This document shows, one piece after another, positions 20,501 to 27,701 of a stretch of DNA of 64,000 nt. The stretch is from Tunicatimonas sp964551335 (GTDB lineage: Bacteria; Bacteroidota; Bacteroidia; Cytophagales; Cyclobacteriaceae), in NCBI GenBank assembly GCA_964551335.1, contig CAZKCO010000019.1, forward strand, positions 45,486 through 109,485, given 5' to 3'. Every line of letters begins with the position of its first letter. The first letter of the stretch is position 1. Below the pieces are notes generated by a model, which was given only the letters and a program-made list of their open reading frames with translations, searched no databases and was not told the DNA's origin. A program made the translations under genes and the position numbers.

Positions 20501-20819
20501 CAACAAAGCCCAGCTTTCGTCCATCAACGCTATTGTTCCGCTACCTACCAACTCACCCCAGAATCAACAGTTTATTGTAGCAGGTAATTTATATACCTCT
20601 GAAGTAGAAACCCCTCGCAATGATGCTGGGTACGGGTTAGTACTACAGCGCAATACCGAAGAGTTTGCTAACCTCATGCCCAATGAAAGTGATCTGTACG
20701 TGCGTGGCGAAGTGAAAGAGGTTATGCCTATCCAGCTAGCAAATAATCGACCTGCCTACCTCTTCGCCATCAACAACGATTCTTTACGGTTGGTAGAGTA
20801 TCGGCGAGTACCACTTTGA
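17502..20819 (+). CDS. FG-GAP/VCBS repeat lipoprotein with ASPIC/UnbV domain
   Basis: 1105 residues. It is a lipoprotein (lipobox LLLAC at 13-17). About thirteen Ca-binding FG-GAP-type motifs of the form DxNxDGxxDxY are visible in two groups, for example DINNDGLSDIYLTGN, DVNGDGWLDIYVS, DLDNDGDLDVIINN and later DVNNDGLEDFFIGN and DYDRDGDLDLFVGG, giving two beta-propellers. Between them lies an ASPIC/UnbV domain (about 505-590, LHFGLGEATQVESVEITWPD). Such proteins commonly follow SusC/SusD pairs in Bacteroidota and are thought to sit on the cell surface; the biochemical role is unknown. The gene is on the same strand as SusC/SusD but separated from them by a terminator. Confidence 0.9.
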   Translation: MLYRFSIFIFIALLLACGSDKDTKLTTYFSPLPSTAAGISFSNDIVENDTLNYFTFPYLYMGGGLAVGDINNDGLSDIYLTGNMVPNRLYLNQGNNQFADITESAGIAGDDRWYTGATMADVNGDGWLDIYVSVSGKYTTTENQLFINNQDNTFSEQAAEYGLNDASPSIQATFFDYDKDGFLDVYVATYPSIPVSLGNQAYQLLMNRNEWKNSGHLYRNPGQSGEKFQNVTEEAGVQDFSLALGIVASDVNNDNLPDLYVSNDFNIPDYLYLNQGDGTFKEQLKEATNHTSMFGMGIDVADFNNDGWVDILQVDMTPEDYKRAKTNMASMSPDNFYQAVDMGFHYQYMQNSLQLNNGVHRNGIPHFSDIARFAGVATTDWSWGALLADLDNDGWKDALITNGMKRDVNNNDANRQIQANSETVYAGRYTPSVDMLPSQPLNNYVFRNQGDLSFTQATEEWGLDYEGFSNGIAYADLDNDGDLDVIINNLDAEASVFINQTNTEQSHYLTVRLEGPENNVYGLNSQVTVKTVNQQQWQEMTLTRGFQSSVAPVLHFGLGEATQVESVEITWPDGKYQQLKNIPANQTLTLSYEAAKENKPEEEVREPMFEETTAERGIAFVHQEDDYDDFRYEPLLPHRNSQQGPGLAVGDVNNDGLEDFFIGNAAGQEGAMYVQNADGKFQKIDGPWQADRDQEDTGALLYDADNDQDLDLYVVSGGNNKNADEAYFRDRLYLNTPQGFVKSVAALPPDVSVSGQVVIPADYDRDGDLDLFVGGRLLPGRYPYPASSFILQNEGGTDQQLRYRDVTNEVASFLPDLGLVTTALWDDYDEDGQVDLIVAGEWMNIRFFKNEEGNFREVSDELNLANTRGWWYSLHATDVDGDGDRDYLAGNLGLNYKYKSSEKNPFAIYASDFDENGRTDIVLSYEKNGKQLPVRGRECSSQQMPIIQDRFPTYEAFAEATLGDIYGEEKLEAALDYQIDTFASGWLEKTDGGLVWHPFPNKAQLSSINAIVPLPTNSPQNQQFIVAGNLYTSEVETPRNDAGYGLVLQRNTEEFANLMPNESDLYVRGEVKEVMPIQLANNRPAYLFAINNDSLRLVEYRRVPL

Positions 20820-20935
20820 GTCTTTATCCCGGTAGTATAAACTTAGCTACTAATCTATTCGCTACATTCACTAGATTACTTATCTTGTTATCCGCCACCA
20901 GGCTAGGAAAAGTATAGGTAAAAACAAGAAAATCT

Positions 20936-21730
20936 ATGACTCAAGCAATCGGTAGTTTCTGGATTGTTATTGTATTCGTATTAAAGGTTAATTCGCTAGT
21001 AGCTCAAAATGACGCAGCTAAAGTAATTCTGGCTATCTTCGCCCACCCCGACGATGAAATGACGGTAGGGCCTATGCTGGCTAAATACGCTCGGGAGGGA
21101 GCCAGTGTGTACGTTGTTTCGGTAACCGACGGTCGCTACGGGGTCGGACAGTCTGGACTGGAAGCTGGCGACGAGCTAGTTGCCTTGCGAAAAGAAGAAT
21201 TTAACTGCTCAACCTCTAAACTAGGGGCTGAACCAATCTGGTTAGGATATCACGATCAGCTTCGACTGAGAGAAGGTTACGATGGTCACGTACCTCTTAC
21301 CCAACGATTAATCCGGGAAGTGGATAGTTTGGTGACTGTCCTACAACCGGATGTGCTGATTACCTGGGGCCCTGACGGAGGTACCAACCATATGGATCAC
21401 CGCTTAGTAGGAGCTACCGTCACCCAGGTCTTTATCAGCAAAGATTGGAATAAACCTAGGGCGCTTTACTATTACGCCACTCCGTCTCACCTGATTGAAG
21501 ACGAATCCGAACGTATTTTGCGGGGCGTAGACGAAAAATATCTTACTATGCGGGTTTCCTATACGGAGGATGATCTCAATAAAGCATTAGAAGCTTTCTC
21601 CTGCTACCAAAGCCAGTTTTCTCCCGAACAAATGAAAGAGCTGACTTCCTACATCAAGAGTTTTGATTACCAAACGTACTTACGACCTTTCGCCGCATCT
21701 ACTCAGATGAAAGAAGACCTGTTTCAGTAG
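20936..21730 (+). CDS. PIG-L family deacetylase (exported)
   Basis: 264 residues with an N-terminal hydrophobic segment ending near VAQND, probably a signal peptide. The zinc-binding motif AHPDDE (about 36-41) and the second metal motif HMDH (about 152-155) of the PIG-L/LmbE fold are both present, with PDVLITWGPDGG between them. PIG-L enzymes remove N-acetyl groups from GlcNAc-containing or related compounds; the natural substrate here is not evident. The gene lies 116 bases downstream of the UnbV lipoprotein on the same strand and ends nine bases from the convergent NHL gene. Confidence 0.88.
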   Translation: MTQAIGSFWIVIVFVLKVNSLVAQNDAAKVILAIFAHPDDEMTVGPMLAKYAREGASVYVVSVTDGRYGVGQSGLEAGDELVALRKEEFNCSTSKLGAEPIWLGYHDQLRLREGYDGHVPLTQRLIREVDSLVTVLQPDVLITWGPDGGTNHMDHRLVGATVTQVFISKDWNKPRALYYYATPSHLIEDESERILRGVDEKYLTMRVSYTEDDLNKALEAFSCYQSQFSPEQMKELTSYIKSFDYQTYLRPFAASTQMKEDLFQ

Positions 21731-21739
21731 ACGTAAAAA

Positions 21740-22810
21740 TCACACCCGCTCCAGTTTAATTGGATAGGTTTGGTTAGCGTTCCACTGGCAGACGTAGATG
21801 TTTTTGTCTTCGTCGATGCATACATCGTGGCAGTGGTTGAACAACGGCTGCTTCTGTACCATTAGTTGCAGTTCTCCGTTACGGTACTCCGGTTCGGTGC
21901 CGCCGGGGTTGGAAACCACTTTATTGTCCTTATCCAGAATGGTTACAAAACCCGAATCGGGAGTCTGGTTGAGGTACTTCAGACGCGACCAGCATACTCC
22001 GGCGTAAAGATTACTATCGTCAATCACCGGGCGGCAGACGTAAGCGCCGGGCAGAAAGATAGTTTCCATATATTCCCCATCCAACGAAAATCGCTTGAAG
22101 GCATTGTGAGCCCGGGAGGTGCACAGCAGCGTGAGATTATCGCCATCGCGGGTATCAATAGCTACGCCGTGGGCGGTAGCAAACTGATCATCACCATCCC
22201 CTTTACCACCAAAGTGGCGAATGTAGTTTCCCTTGGAGTCGTACTGAATAATGTATTGGTGTCCATAGCCATCGGCCACGTAGATATCGCCGTTAGGAGC
22301 AATGGTAGTTTCAGTAGGTCGGAACGGGTCTTCTTCTTTATAAATACCTAGCTCGTGCGGGGTTTTCAGCGTCATCAGTTTTTTGCCATCTACCGTCGTT
22401 TTGTCAACCCGACCTTCGCCCGGATCGCAGATGAACAGCATATCTTCTCCGCCTTCATCAAATAGGGTCAGGCCGTGTCCGCCGGGGTAGGTATTTCCCC
22501 AGGTTTCCAGTAGTTTACCCGATTTGTCGTAGACGATAATATTATTCTTAGTCTCGTCGGTTACCATGATCAGCCGCCCCTGAGAGTCCATCACCATCTC
22601 GTGGCAATTCTTCACCGGGGTTTTACTAGGGTTCAGGTTGCCCCACTCCTGATGGACGCGGTACTTAAAATCGCCGTGGCCGATCACTTCTTCGGAGAGT
22701 TTGGGGCTACTGGGTTTGATATAAAAGCTATGGGGAGTTAGAAAAGCCGTTCCGGCCAGAGCAGTAGTTTCTTTTAAAAAGTTGCGACGGGAGTTAGATG
22801 CTTCTTTCAT
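21740..22810 (-). CDS. Tat-exported NHL-repeat/six-bladed beta-propeller protein
   Basis: 356 residues. The N-terminus MKEASNSRRNFLKETTALAG carries a twin-arginine motif (SRRNFLK), so a folded or cofactor-bearing protein exported by Tat is expected. The rest is a series of NHL-like blades, e.g. PNGDIYVADGYGHQYIIQYD, FGGKGDGDDQFATAHGVAID and DEDKNIYVCQWNANQTYPIK. This resembles peptidylglycine-alpha-amidating-type propellers and 'twin-arginine signal NHL' proteins that accompany DUF1501/DUF1553 genes. It is the third gene of a minus-strand group, 127 bases after the DUF1501 gene. The function is unknown; it may bind a carbohydrate or metal. Confidence 0.82.
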   Translation of the reverse strand: MKEASNSRRNFLKETTALAGTAFLTPHSFYIKPSSPKLSEEVIGHGDFKYRVHQEWGNLNPSKTPVKNCHEMVMDSQGRLIMVTDETKNNIIVYDKSGKLLETWGNTYPGGHGLTLFDEGGEDMLFICDPGEGRVDKTTVDGKKLMTLKTPHELGIYKEEDPFRPTETTIAPNGDIYVADGYGHQYIIQYDSKGNYIRHFGGKGDGDDQFATAHGVAIDTRDGDNLTLLCTSRAHNAFKRFSLDGEYMETIFLPGAYVCRPVIDDSNLYAGVCWSRLKYLNQTPDSGFVTILDKDNKVVSNPGGTEPEYRNGELQLMVQKQPLFNHCHDVCIDEDKNIYVCQWNANQTYPIKLERV

Positions 22811-22937
22811 GGTAGATCAGGTGTTGTAATTCTTATTCTAGTAAATATACTAAGCTCACCGCTAAAGTGGTATGTTTGCCAGAATTTTATGAAGCTCTAG
22901 CATGACTTAGCTTTTTTATCATATACTACCCCGATGA

Positions 22938-24395
22938 TTAGGCAATAACTCCTTTTACCAGCTTTCCGTGTACATCAGTTAGTCGGTAGCGCCGCCCTTG
23001 ATGCTTAAAAGTAAGCCGTTCGTGGTCTACACCCAGCAGGTGAAGCAGCGTCGCCTGAAAGTCGTGAACGTGTACCGGATCTTTGACGATGTTGTAGCTG
23101 AAGTCATCGGTTTCGCCGTAGGTGATTCCCGGTTTGGTACCGCCCCCGGCCATCCAGATAGTAAAGCAGCGGGGGTGATGATCGCGGCCGTAGTTATCCG
23201 CTGTAAGCTGCCCCTGGGAGTAATTGGTGCGGCCAAATTCTCCGCCCCAAACCACCAGCGTATCTTCCAGTAAACCGCGCTGCTTTAAGTCTTTTACCAA
23301 AGCCGCCGAAGCCCGGTCGGTATCGCGACACTGAGAAGTGATTTCGCGGGGCAGATCGGTATGTTGATCCCAACCCAGGTGATAGAGCTGCACAAACTTT
23401 ACGTCACGTTCGGCCAGGCGACGGGCCAGCAGACAGTTGGCGGCGTAGGTTCCTGGCTTGCGGGCTTCCTCACCGTAGAGTTCGAAGGTGCTTTCAGGTT
23501 CGTCGGACAAATCCAGCGCATCGGGTACCGAGGTCTGCATCCGGTAAGCCATCTCGTACTGGGCAATGCGCGATTCAATTTCCGGATCACCAAAATCCTG
23601 AAGCCGCATGGTATTTAATTCGTTCAGATGGTCAAGAACGTCGCGGCGGGTTTTGGCATCCATTCCTTCCGGGTTGTTCAAATACAGCACCGGGTCGCTC
23701 CCCGCCCGAAATTGCACTCCTTGGTGCAACGAAGCCAGAAAGCCATTCCCCCACAAGCGGGAGTAAATCGGCTGCGGCCGCTGGGCGCCCCGTGATAAAA
23801 GTACGATAAATGTTGGCAGATTCTGATTATCGCTGCCCAAGCCGTAGCTCAGCCAGGAACCAATGCTAGGTCGACCTGGTTGCTGCGATCCGGTCTGGAA
23901 AAACGTAATGGCCGGGTCGTGGTTGATGGCCTCAGTGTGCATGGTTTTGATGTAGCACAGGTCGTCTACAATCTCCGCCGTATGCGGCATAAGCTCACTT
24001 ACCCAGGCCCCACTTTCACCGTACTGTTTAAAATCAAACATAGGTGCCGCCAGCGGAAAGGAAGACTGATTGGCCGTCATCCCGGTCAGCCGTTGTCCAC
24101 CCCGCACCGACTCGGGTAGCTCTTCGCCGTGCATCTTGCGTAGCATGGGTTTGTAATCGAACAGATCCATCTGGGAGGGGCCACCGCTTTGAAACAGATA
24201 AATCACCCGTTTGGCTTTAGGGGCAACGTGCAGATTATCTAGAATTCCCGTCTCCGGTTGGGTATTTCCGCCAAGTCCACTTTTTGAGTCGCACCCAAGT
24301 AAGTTCCCCAGTGCCAAACTTCCTACGCCCAAACTTAAACGGGACAGGAAGTGTCGACGGTTTAGCTGATGATAATGTTCGCTTATAATATCCAT
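22938..24395 (-). CDS. DUF1501 domain protein (Tat-exported, sulfatase-like fold)
   Basis: 485 residues. The N-terminus has a twin-arginine motif (NRRHFLSRLSLG) and a Cys lipobox (NLLGC), so it is probably a Tat-exported lipoprotein. Family features are VIYLFQSGGPSQMDLFDYKP, the TEAINHDPAITFFQTGSQQP block, LGWDQHTDLP, and VVWGGEFGRTNYSQG followed by GRDHHPRCFTIWMAGGG. DUF1501 proteins have an alkaline-phosphatase/sulfatase-like core and are almost always encoded next to DUF1549/DUF1553 proteins, as here (six bases between the stop of that gene and this ATG). The biochemical role is unknown; the pair is abundant in Planctomycetes and Verrucomicrobia and less so in Bacteroidota. Confidence 0.92.
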   Translation of the reverse strand: MDIISEHYHQLNRRHFLSRLSLGVGSLALGNLLGCDSKSGLGGNTQPETGILDNLHVAPKAKRVIYLFQSGGPSQMDLFDYKPMLRKMHGEELPESVRGGQRLTGMTANQSSFPLAAPMFDFKQYGESGAWVSELMPHTAEIVDDLCYIKTMHTEAINHDPAITFFQTGSQQPGRPSIGSWLSYGLGSDNQNLPTFIVLLSRGAQRPQPIYSRLWGNGFLASLHQGVQFRAGSDPVLYLNNPEGMDAKTRRDVLDHLNELNTMRLQDFGDPEIESRIAQYEMAYRMQTSVPDALDLSDEPESTFELYGEEARKPGTYAANCLLARRLAERDVKFVQLYHLGWDQHTDLPREITSQCRDTDRASAALVKDLKQRGLLEDTLVVWGGEFGRTNYSQGQLTADNYGRDHHPRCFTIWMAGGGTKPGITYGETDDFSYNIVKDPVHVHDFQATLLHLLGVDHERLTFKHQGRRYRLTDVHGKLVKGVIA

Positions 24396-24401
24396 AGGAT
24401 G

Positions 24402-27400
24402 TTAGCTTCTGAATTTTGCTTCGTCTAGATTAAACAGGGTGTTCGCTATTACTGTCAGCGCGGCTAAGGTAGGAGCCTCAAATTGCTCGTTTCGTGGCGC
24501 ATCGCCTACACTAAGTAGCTTCACCGCTTCCTCCGGCTGGGATTCGTAATATGCTTGCTTCTCCCGGTATAAGTCTACCAGTATCTGTAGTTCATCGGCT
24601 TGCGGTAGTCGGGAGGTAACGGATAAGAATCCGTGGGCGATCTGGGCTTCCGGGTCTTCGGTATCTTTCTCCAGCATTACTTCGGCCAGCTTTCGGGCCG
24701 CTTCTACCAACTGAGGGTCGTTTAGCAACGCTAATGACTGTAGTGGGGTGCTGGTACTCTGCCGCTTCACGGCGCAGAGCGTTCGTTCAGGAGCATCAAA
24801 CATTACCATTGTAGGTGGGGGGATAGTCCGTTTCCAGTAAGTATAGAGGCTCCGACGGTACAATCCTTGGCCTTTACTCGGACGGTATTTGTTTTCCCCG
24901 ATCTGATTAGCCATTGCCTTCCAGATACCCGCCGGTTGGTAAGGTTTTACCCATTTTCCGCCGATACTATCTATCAGCAAGCCACTTACCGCCAGTGCGT
25001 TGTCCCGGAACATTTCAGCGGTGAGGCGGGCGTTAGGCCCACGGGCTAATAAGAGGTTCTCCGAATCCTTTCTATATTTTTTAGCATCAATTTCGGCCGA
25101 CTGCCGGTAGGTAGCCGACATCACGATTAGTTTCTGTAAAGCCTTTACGTCCCAGCCGGATTGCCGGCCACCGGATTGCCGGCCACCGGATTGCCGGCCA
25201 CCCGACTCTCTAAACTCTACCGCCAACCAATCCAGCAATTCGGGGTGAGTAGGTAGGTCGCCTTGATTACCAAAGTCTTCGGGAGTACGTACTAAACCCT
25301 TGCTAAAGAACATCTGCCAGAGACGGTTGACAGCTACCCGCGCAGTGAGCGGATTATCTTCGTGCAGTAGCCACTGGGCCAATCCCAAACGGTTTTGCGG
25401 AAACTGTTCATCAAACGCCAGCAGGGCTTCGGGCGTGCCCGGATTTACCGGATCGGTAGGAGCATCGTATACACCGCGGGCCAGCACAAAGGTTGGTTTA
25501 CGCTCTTCCCGCTCTTGCATAATCATCACGTTCGGAATACTCACGTCCAGCGCCCGCAGGCTATCCAGAGTACTGGTCAGATTACGGAACTTAGCGTTTC
25601 TCTTCGCTAAGTAGTGCTGGTATAATGCTTCTTTGGATTCGCTGGCCGGAACTTCGGCTATGGCTTGTACTTCAAGCGGGCTCAGGGTTCGGTGGTAGAG
25701 TCTTATTTCATCGATGATGCCACCCGTAAATCCGTAGGTGTCAGTAGAGCGGTCGCGGTGGTTCCAGTGGCCGGCCAGGAACGTATTCCCGTTCAGTATT
25801 GGCTTTCGCCCCAGATTATCCTGCACCACGGTAAGCGGTTGCTCTCGACCATTGGTGTACAATTTGACTCCGCTGGCGGCTCCCGAGCCGTCGTAGGTAG
25901 CGAATACGTGCGTCCACTGCTGAGGGGCAATACGCGCCTTGGTAGTCACTTCCACGTAGTCTTTTCCTTCGTGGTGAATCAGGCGTAGGCTTAGGCGGTT
26001 ATCGGTAGTGAGGGTCAGGTCGTAGCCCTGCCGCTGAATTTCCCCGTTGCGCCTACTGAATAATCCCGCCTGCTTTTCGTGCGCATTGGTGTGTAAAATC
26101 CAACCGCCGAAGGAGAAGTGATCGTAGTGGTCGAAGTCGCCAATATCGCCTAAGGTTAGAAAATTAGCCCCGTTAAATTGCAGTGCCTTGCCTTCTTTAC
26201 CCGATACGTGTTCGGGTAACGCTATCTTGGTGGGAAGGGCTACGTTCATCCGGGCGGGAAGCGTACCATCGCTACTCCGAAACTCTTCGTTTTCCAGCAC
26301 ATCCAGTCTGAAATGCGCTACCAGATCGTTTTCGGTGTCTACCGGTAACTCCTCGTCATTTTTCGCTAGCCAAGCTTGAAATTCTGGATCGGGTTGCTGT
26401 TTTAGTTGTTGCACCTCGGTTTCTAGAGCCAAAATGGTAGAGTCTACAAAAGCCTTTTTCGCTTCCAACTCGGCATCTTCCACTCGCATGGCCGGATCGG
26501 GCGACTGGTCGAGGTAGTCAATTCGTCCCCGTTCGGCTACGTTGTTAAAGAAGGCGAATAGCTGGTAGTATTCTTTTTGGGAAACGGGATCGTATTTATG
26601 ATCGTGGCAGCGAGCGCACTCGATGGTTAATCCCAGAAAAGCCGTAGAAAACGTATTGGTACGGTCGGCCGCGTATTCGGTCAGGTACTCCTCTTCAATC
26701 ACTCCACCCTCCTGGGTGATGGCGTGGTTACGGTTGAAGCCAGTAGCTAGCTTTTGCTCGTAGCTGGCGTCAGGCAGCAGATCTCCTGCTAGTTGCCAGG
26801 TAATAAACTGATCGTAGGGCAGATTCTGGTTAAAAGCATCTACTACCCAGTCGCGCCAGGGCCACATAGTGCGGGGACGGTCGTCCTGGTAACCGTGGGA
26901 GTCGGCGTAGCGGGCTACATCCAGCCAACTGGCCGCCATCCGCTCACCGTAGTGGGGCGAGGCCAGCAGCCGATCTACTACCTTTTCGTAAGCCTCAGGA
27001 GAGTCATCCTGCAAAAATTCAGCAATTTCTTCCGGAGTGGGCGGAAGGCCCGTCAGATCGAAGGTAACCCGGCGAAGTAGTTTTTCTTTAGGAGCTTCCG
27101 GCGCAGGTTTCATTCCTTCTTGTTCAAGGCGGGCCAGTACAAACTGATCTACCGGATTAACTACCCAATCAGACTTTTTAACCTTAGGAAGTTCAGCCTG
27201 CTCGGGAGGAATAAACGACCAGTGGGGTTTCCACGCCGCTCCCTGCTCAATCCACTTTTTGATCACTTTTACCTCGTACTCGGTCAGCGTTAGGTTGGAG
27301 GCGGGCGGAGGCATCACTACGTCAGGATCGTCCGAAGTGATACGCTGGTAAGCAACACTTTCTTTCAGCTTGCCAGGAACGATGGCGTGTCCTTCACTTT

Positions 27401-27626
27401 CCTGCAAGGCACTGAAAGCCCCCTCTTCCGTATCCAGCCGAAGCCCTGCTTCCCGGTGGTCTTTATCCGGCCCGTGGCAGGCAAAACAGCGATCGGATAG
27501 GATAGGTTTTACGTGGAAATTAAAGTCCACTTTTTTAGGAAGCTGCTTAGTTTCCTGAGCAACCTTTTCCTGCTGCTGGCAAGCTACAACGAAGAGTAAC
27601 AGACTGAAGGATACAACTTTATACAT
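24402..27626 (-). CDS. DUF1549/DUF1553 protein with planctomycete-type cytochrome domain and LamG insert
   Basis: 1074 residues from ATG 27626, which gives a lipoprotein signal (MYKVVSFSLLLFVVACQQQE); a TTG seven codons upstream is less likely. Order: a PSCyt1-type haem domain with CFACHG (about 46) and the PGKLKESVAYQRI region; DUF1549 (about 150-350, with RVTFDLTGLPPTPEEI, DVARYADSHGYQDD and ECARCHDHKYDPVSQKEYY, a second CxxCH); a LamG/concanavalin-like domain (about 430-640); and DUF1553 (about 735-1060, NRLWQMFFSKGLVRTPEDFG, RSLYTYWKRTIPPPTMVMFD). Two CxxCH motifs suggest c-type haem binding. The gene contains a triple 15-bp repeat. It forms a tight pair with DUF1501. The substrate and reaction are unknown. 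Confidence 0.92.
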   Translation of the reverse strand: MYKVVSFSLLLFVVACQQQEKVAQETKQLPKKVDFNFHVKPILSDRCFACHGPDKDHREAGLRLDTEEGAFSALQESEGHAIVPGKLKESVAYQRITSDDPDVVMPPPASNLTLTEYEVKVIKKWIEQGAAWKPHWSFIPPEQAELPKVKKSDWVVNPVDQFVLARLEQEGMKPAPEAPKEKLLRRVTFDLTGLPPTPEEIAEFLQDDSPEAYEKVVDRLLASPHYGERMAASWLDVARYADSHGYQDDRPRTMWPWRDWVVDAFNQNLPYDQFITWQLAGDLLPDASYEQKLATGFNRNHAITQEGGVIEEEYLTEYAADRTNTFSTAFLGLTIECARCHDHKYDPVSQKEYYQLFAFFNNVAERGRIDYLDQSPDPAMRVEDAELEAKKAFVDSTILALETEVQQLKQQPDPEFQAWLAKNDEELPVDTENDLVAHFRLDVLENEEFRSSDGTLPARMNVALPTKIALPEHVSGKEGKALQFNGANFLTLGDIGDFDHYDHFSFGGWILHTNAHEKQAGLFSRRNGEIQRQGYDLTLTTDNRLSLRLIHHEGKDYVEVTTKARIAPQQWTHVFATYDGSGAASGVKLYTNGREQPLTVVQDNLGRKPILNGNTFLAGHWNHRDRSTDTYGFTGGIIDEIRLYHRTLSPLEVQAIAEVPASESKEALYQHYLAKRNAKFRNLTSTLDSLRALDVSIPNVMIMQEREERKPTFVLARGVYDAPTDPVNPGTPEALLAFDEQFPQNRLGLAQWLLHEDNPLTARVAVNRLWQMFFSKGLVRTPEDFGNQGDLPTHPELLDWLAVEFRESGGRQSGGRQSGGRQSGWDVKALQKLIVMSATYRQSAEIDAKKYRKDSENLLLARGPNARLTAEMFRDNALAVSGLLIDSIGGKWVKPYQPAGIWKAMANQIGENKYRPSKGQGLYRRSLYTYWKRTIPPPTMVMFDAPERTLCAVKRQSTSTPLQSLALLNDPQLVEAARKLAEVMLEKDTEDPEAQIAHGFLSVTSRLPQADELQILVDLYREKQAYYESQPEEAVKLLSVGDAPRNEQFEAPTLAALTVIANTLFNLDEAKFRS
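25158..25202. repeat. Three perfect 15-bp tandem repeats inside the DUF1553 gene
   Basis: The unit GGATTGCCGGCCACC on the plus strand occurs three times without a mismatch and contains the palindrome GCCGGC. On the coding strand each copy adds Gly-Gly-Arg-Gln-Ser, in frame, at about residues 809-823, between EFRES and GWDVKAL. The array is length-neutral to the frame and a likely slippage site. Confidence 0.95.
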
Positions 27627-27701
27627 AAAACAAGCTATTCCTAACAAGATAAGAAAAGATCGGCAGCTTAATCAAGCTTATGCGTACAATTAAACCTGAG
27701 G

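Noticed and set aside
25158..25202. CRISPR array
   Set aside because: The 15-bp units are directly adjacent with no spacers and lie inside a coding frame.
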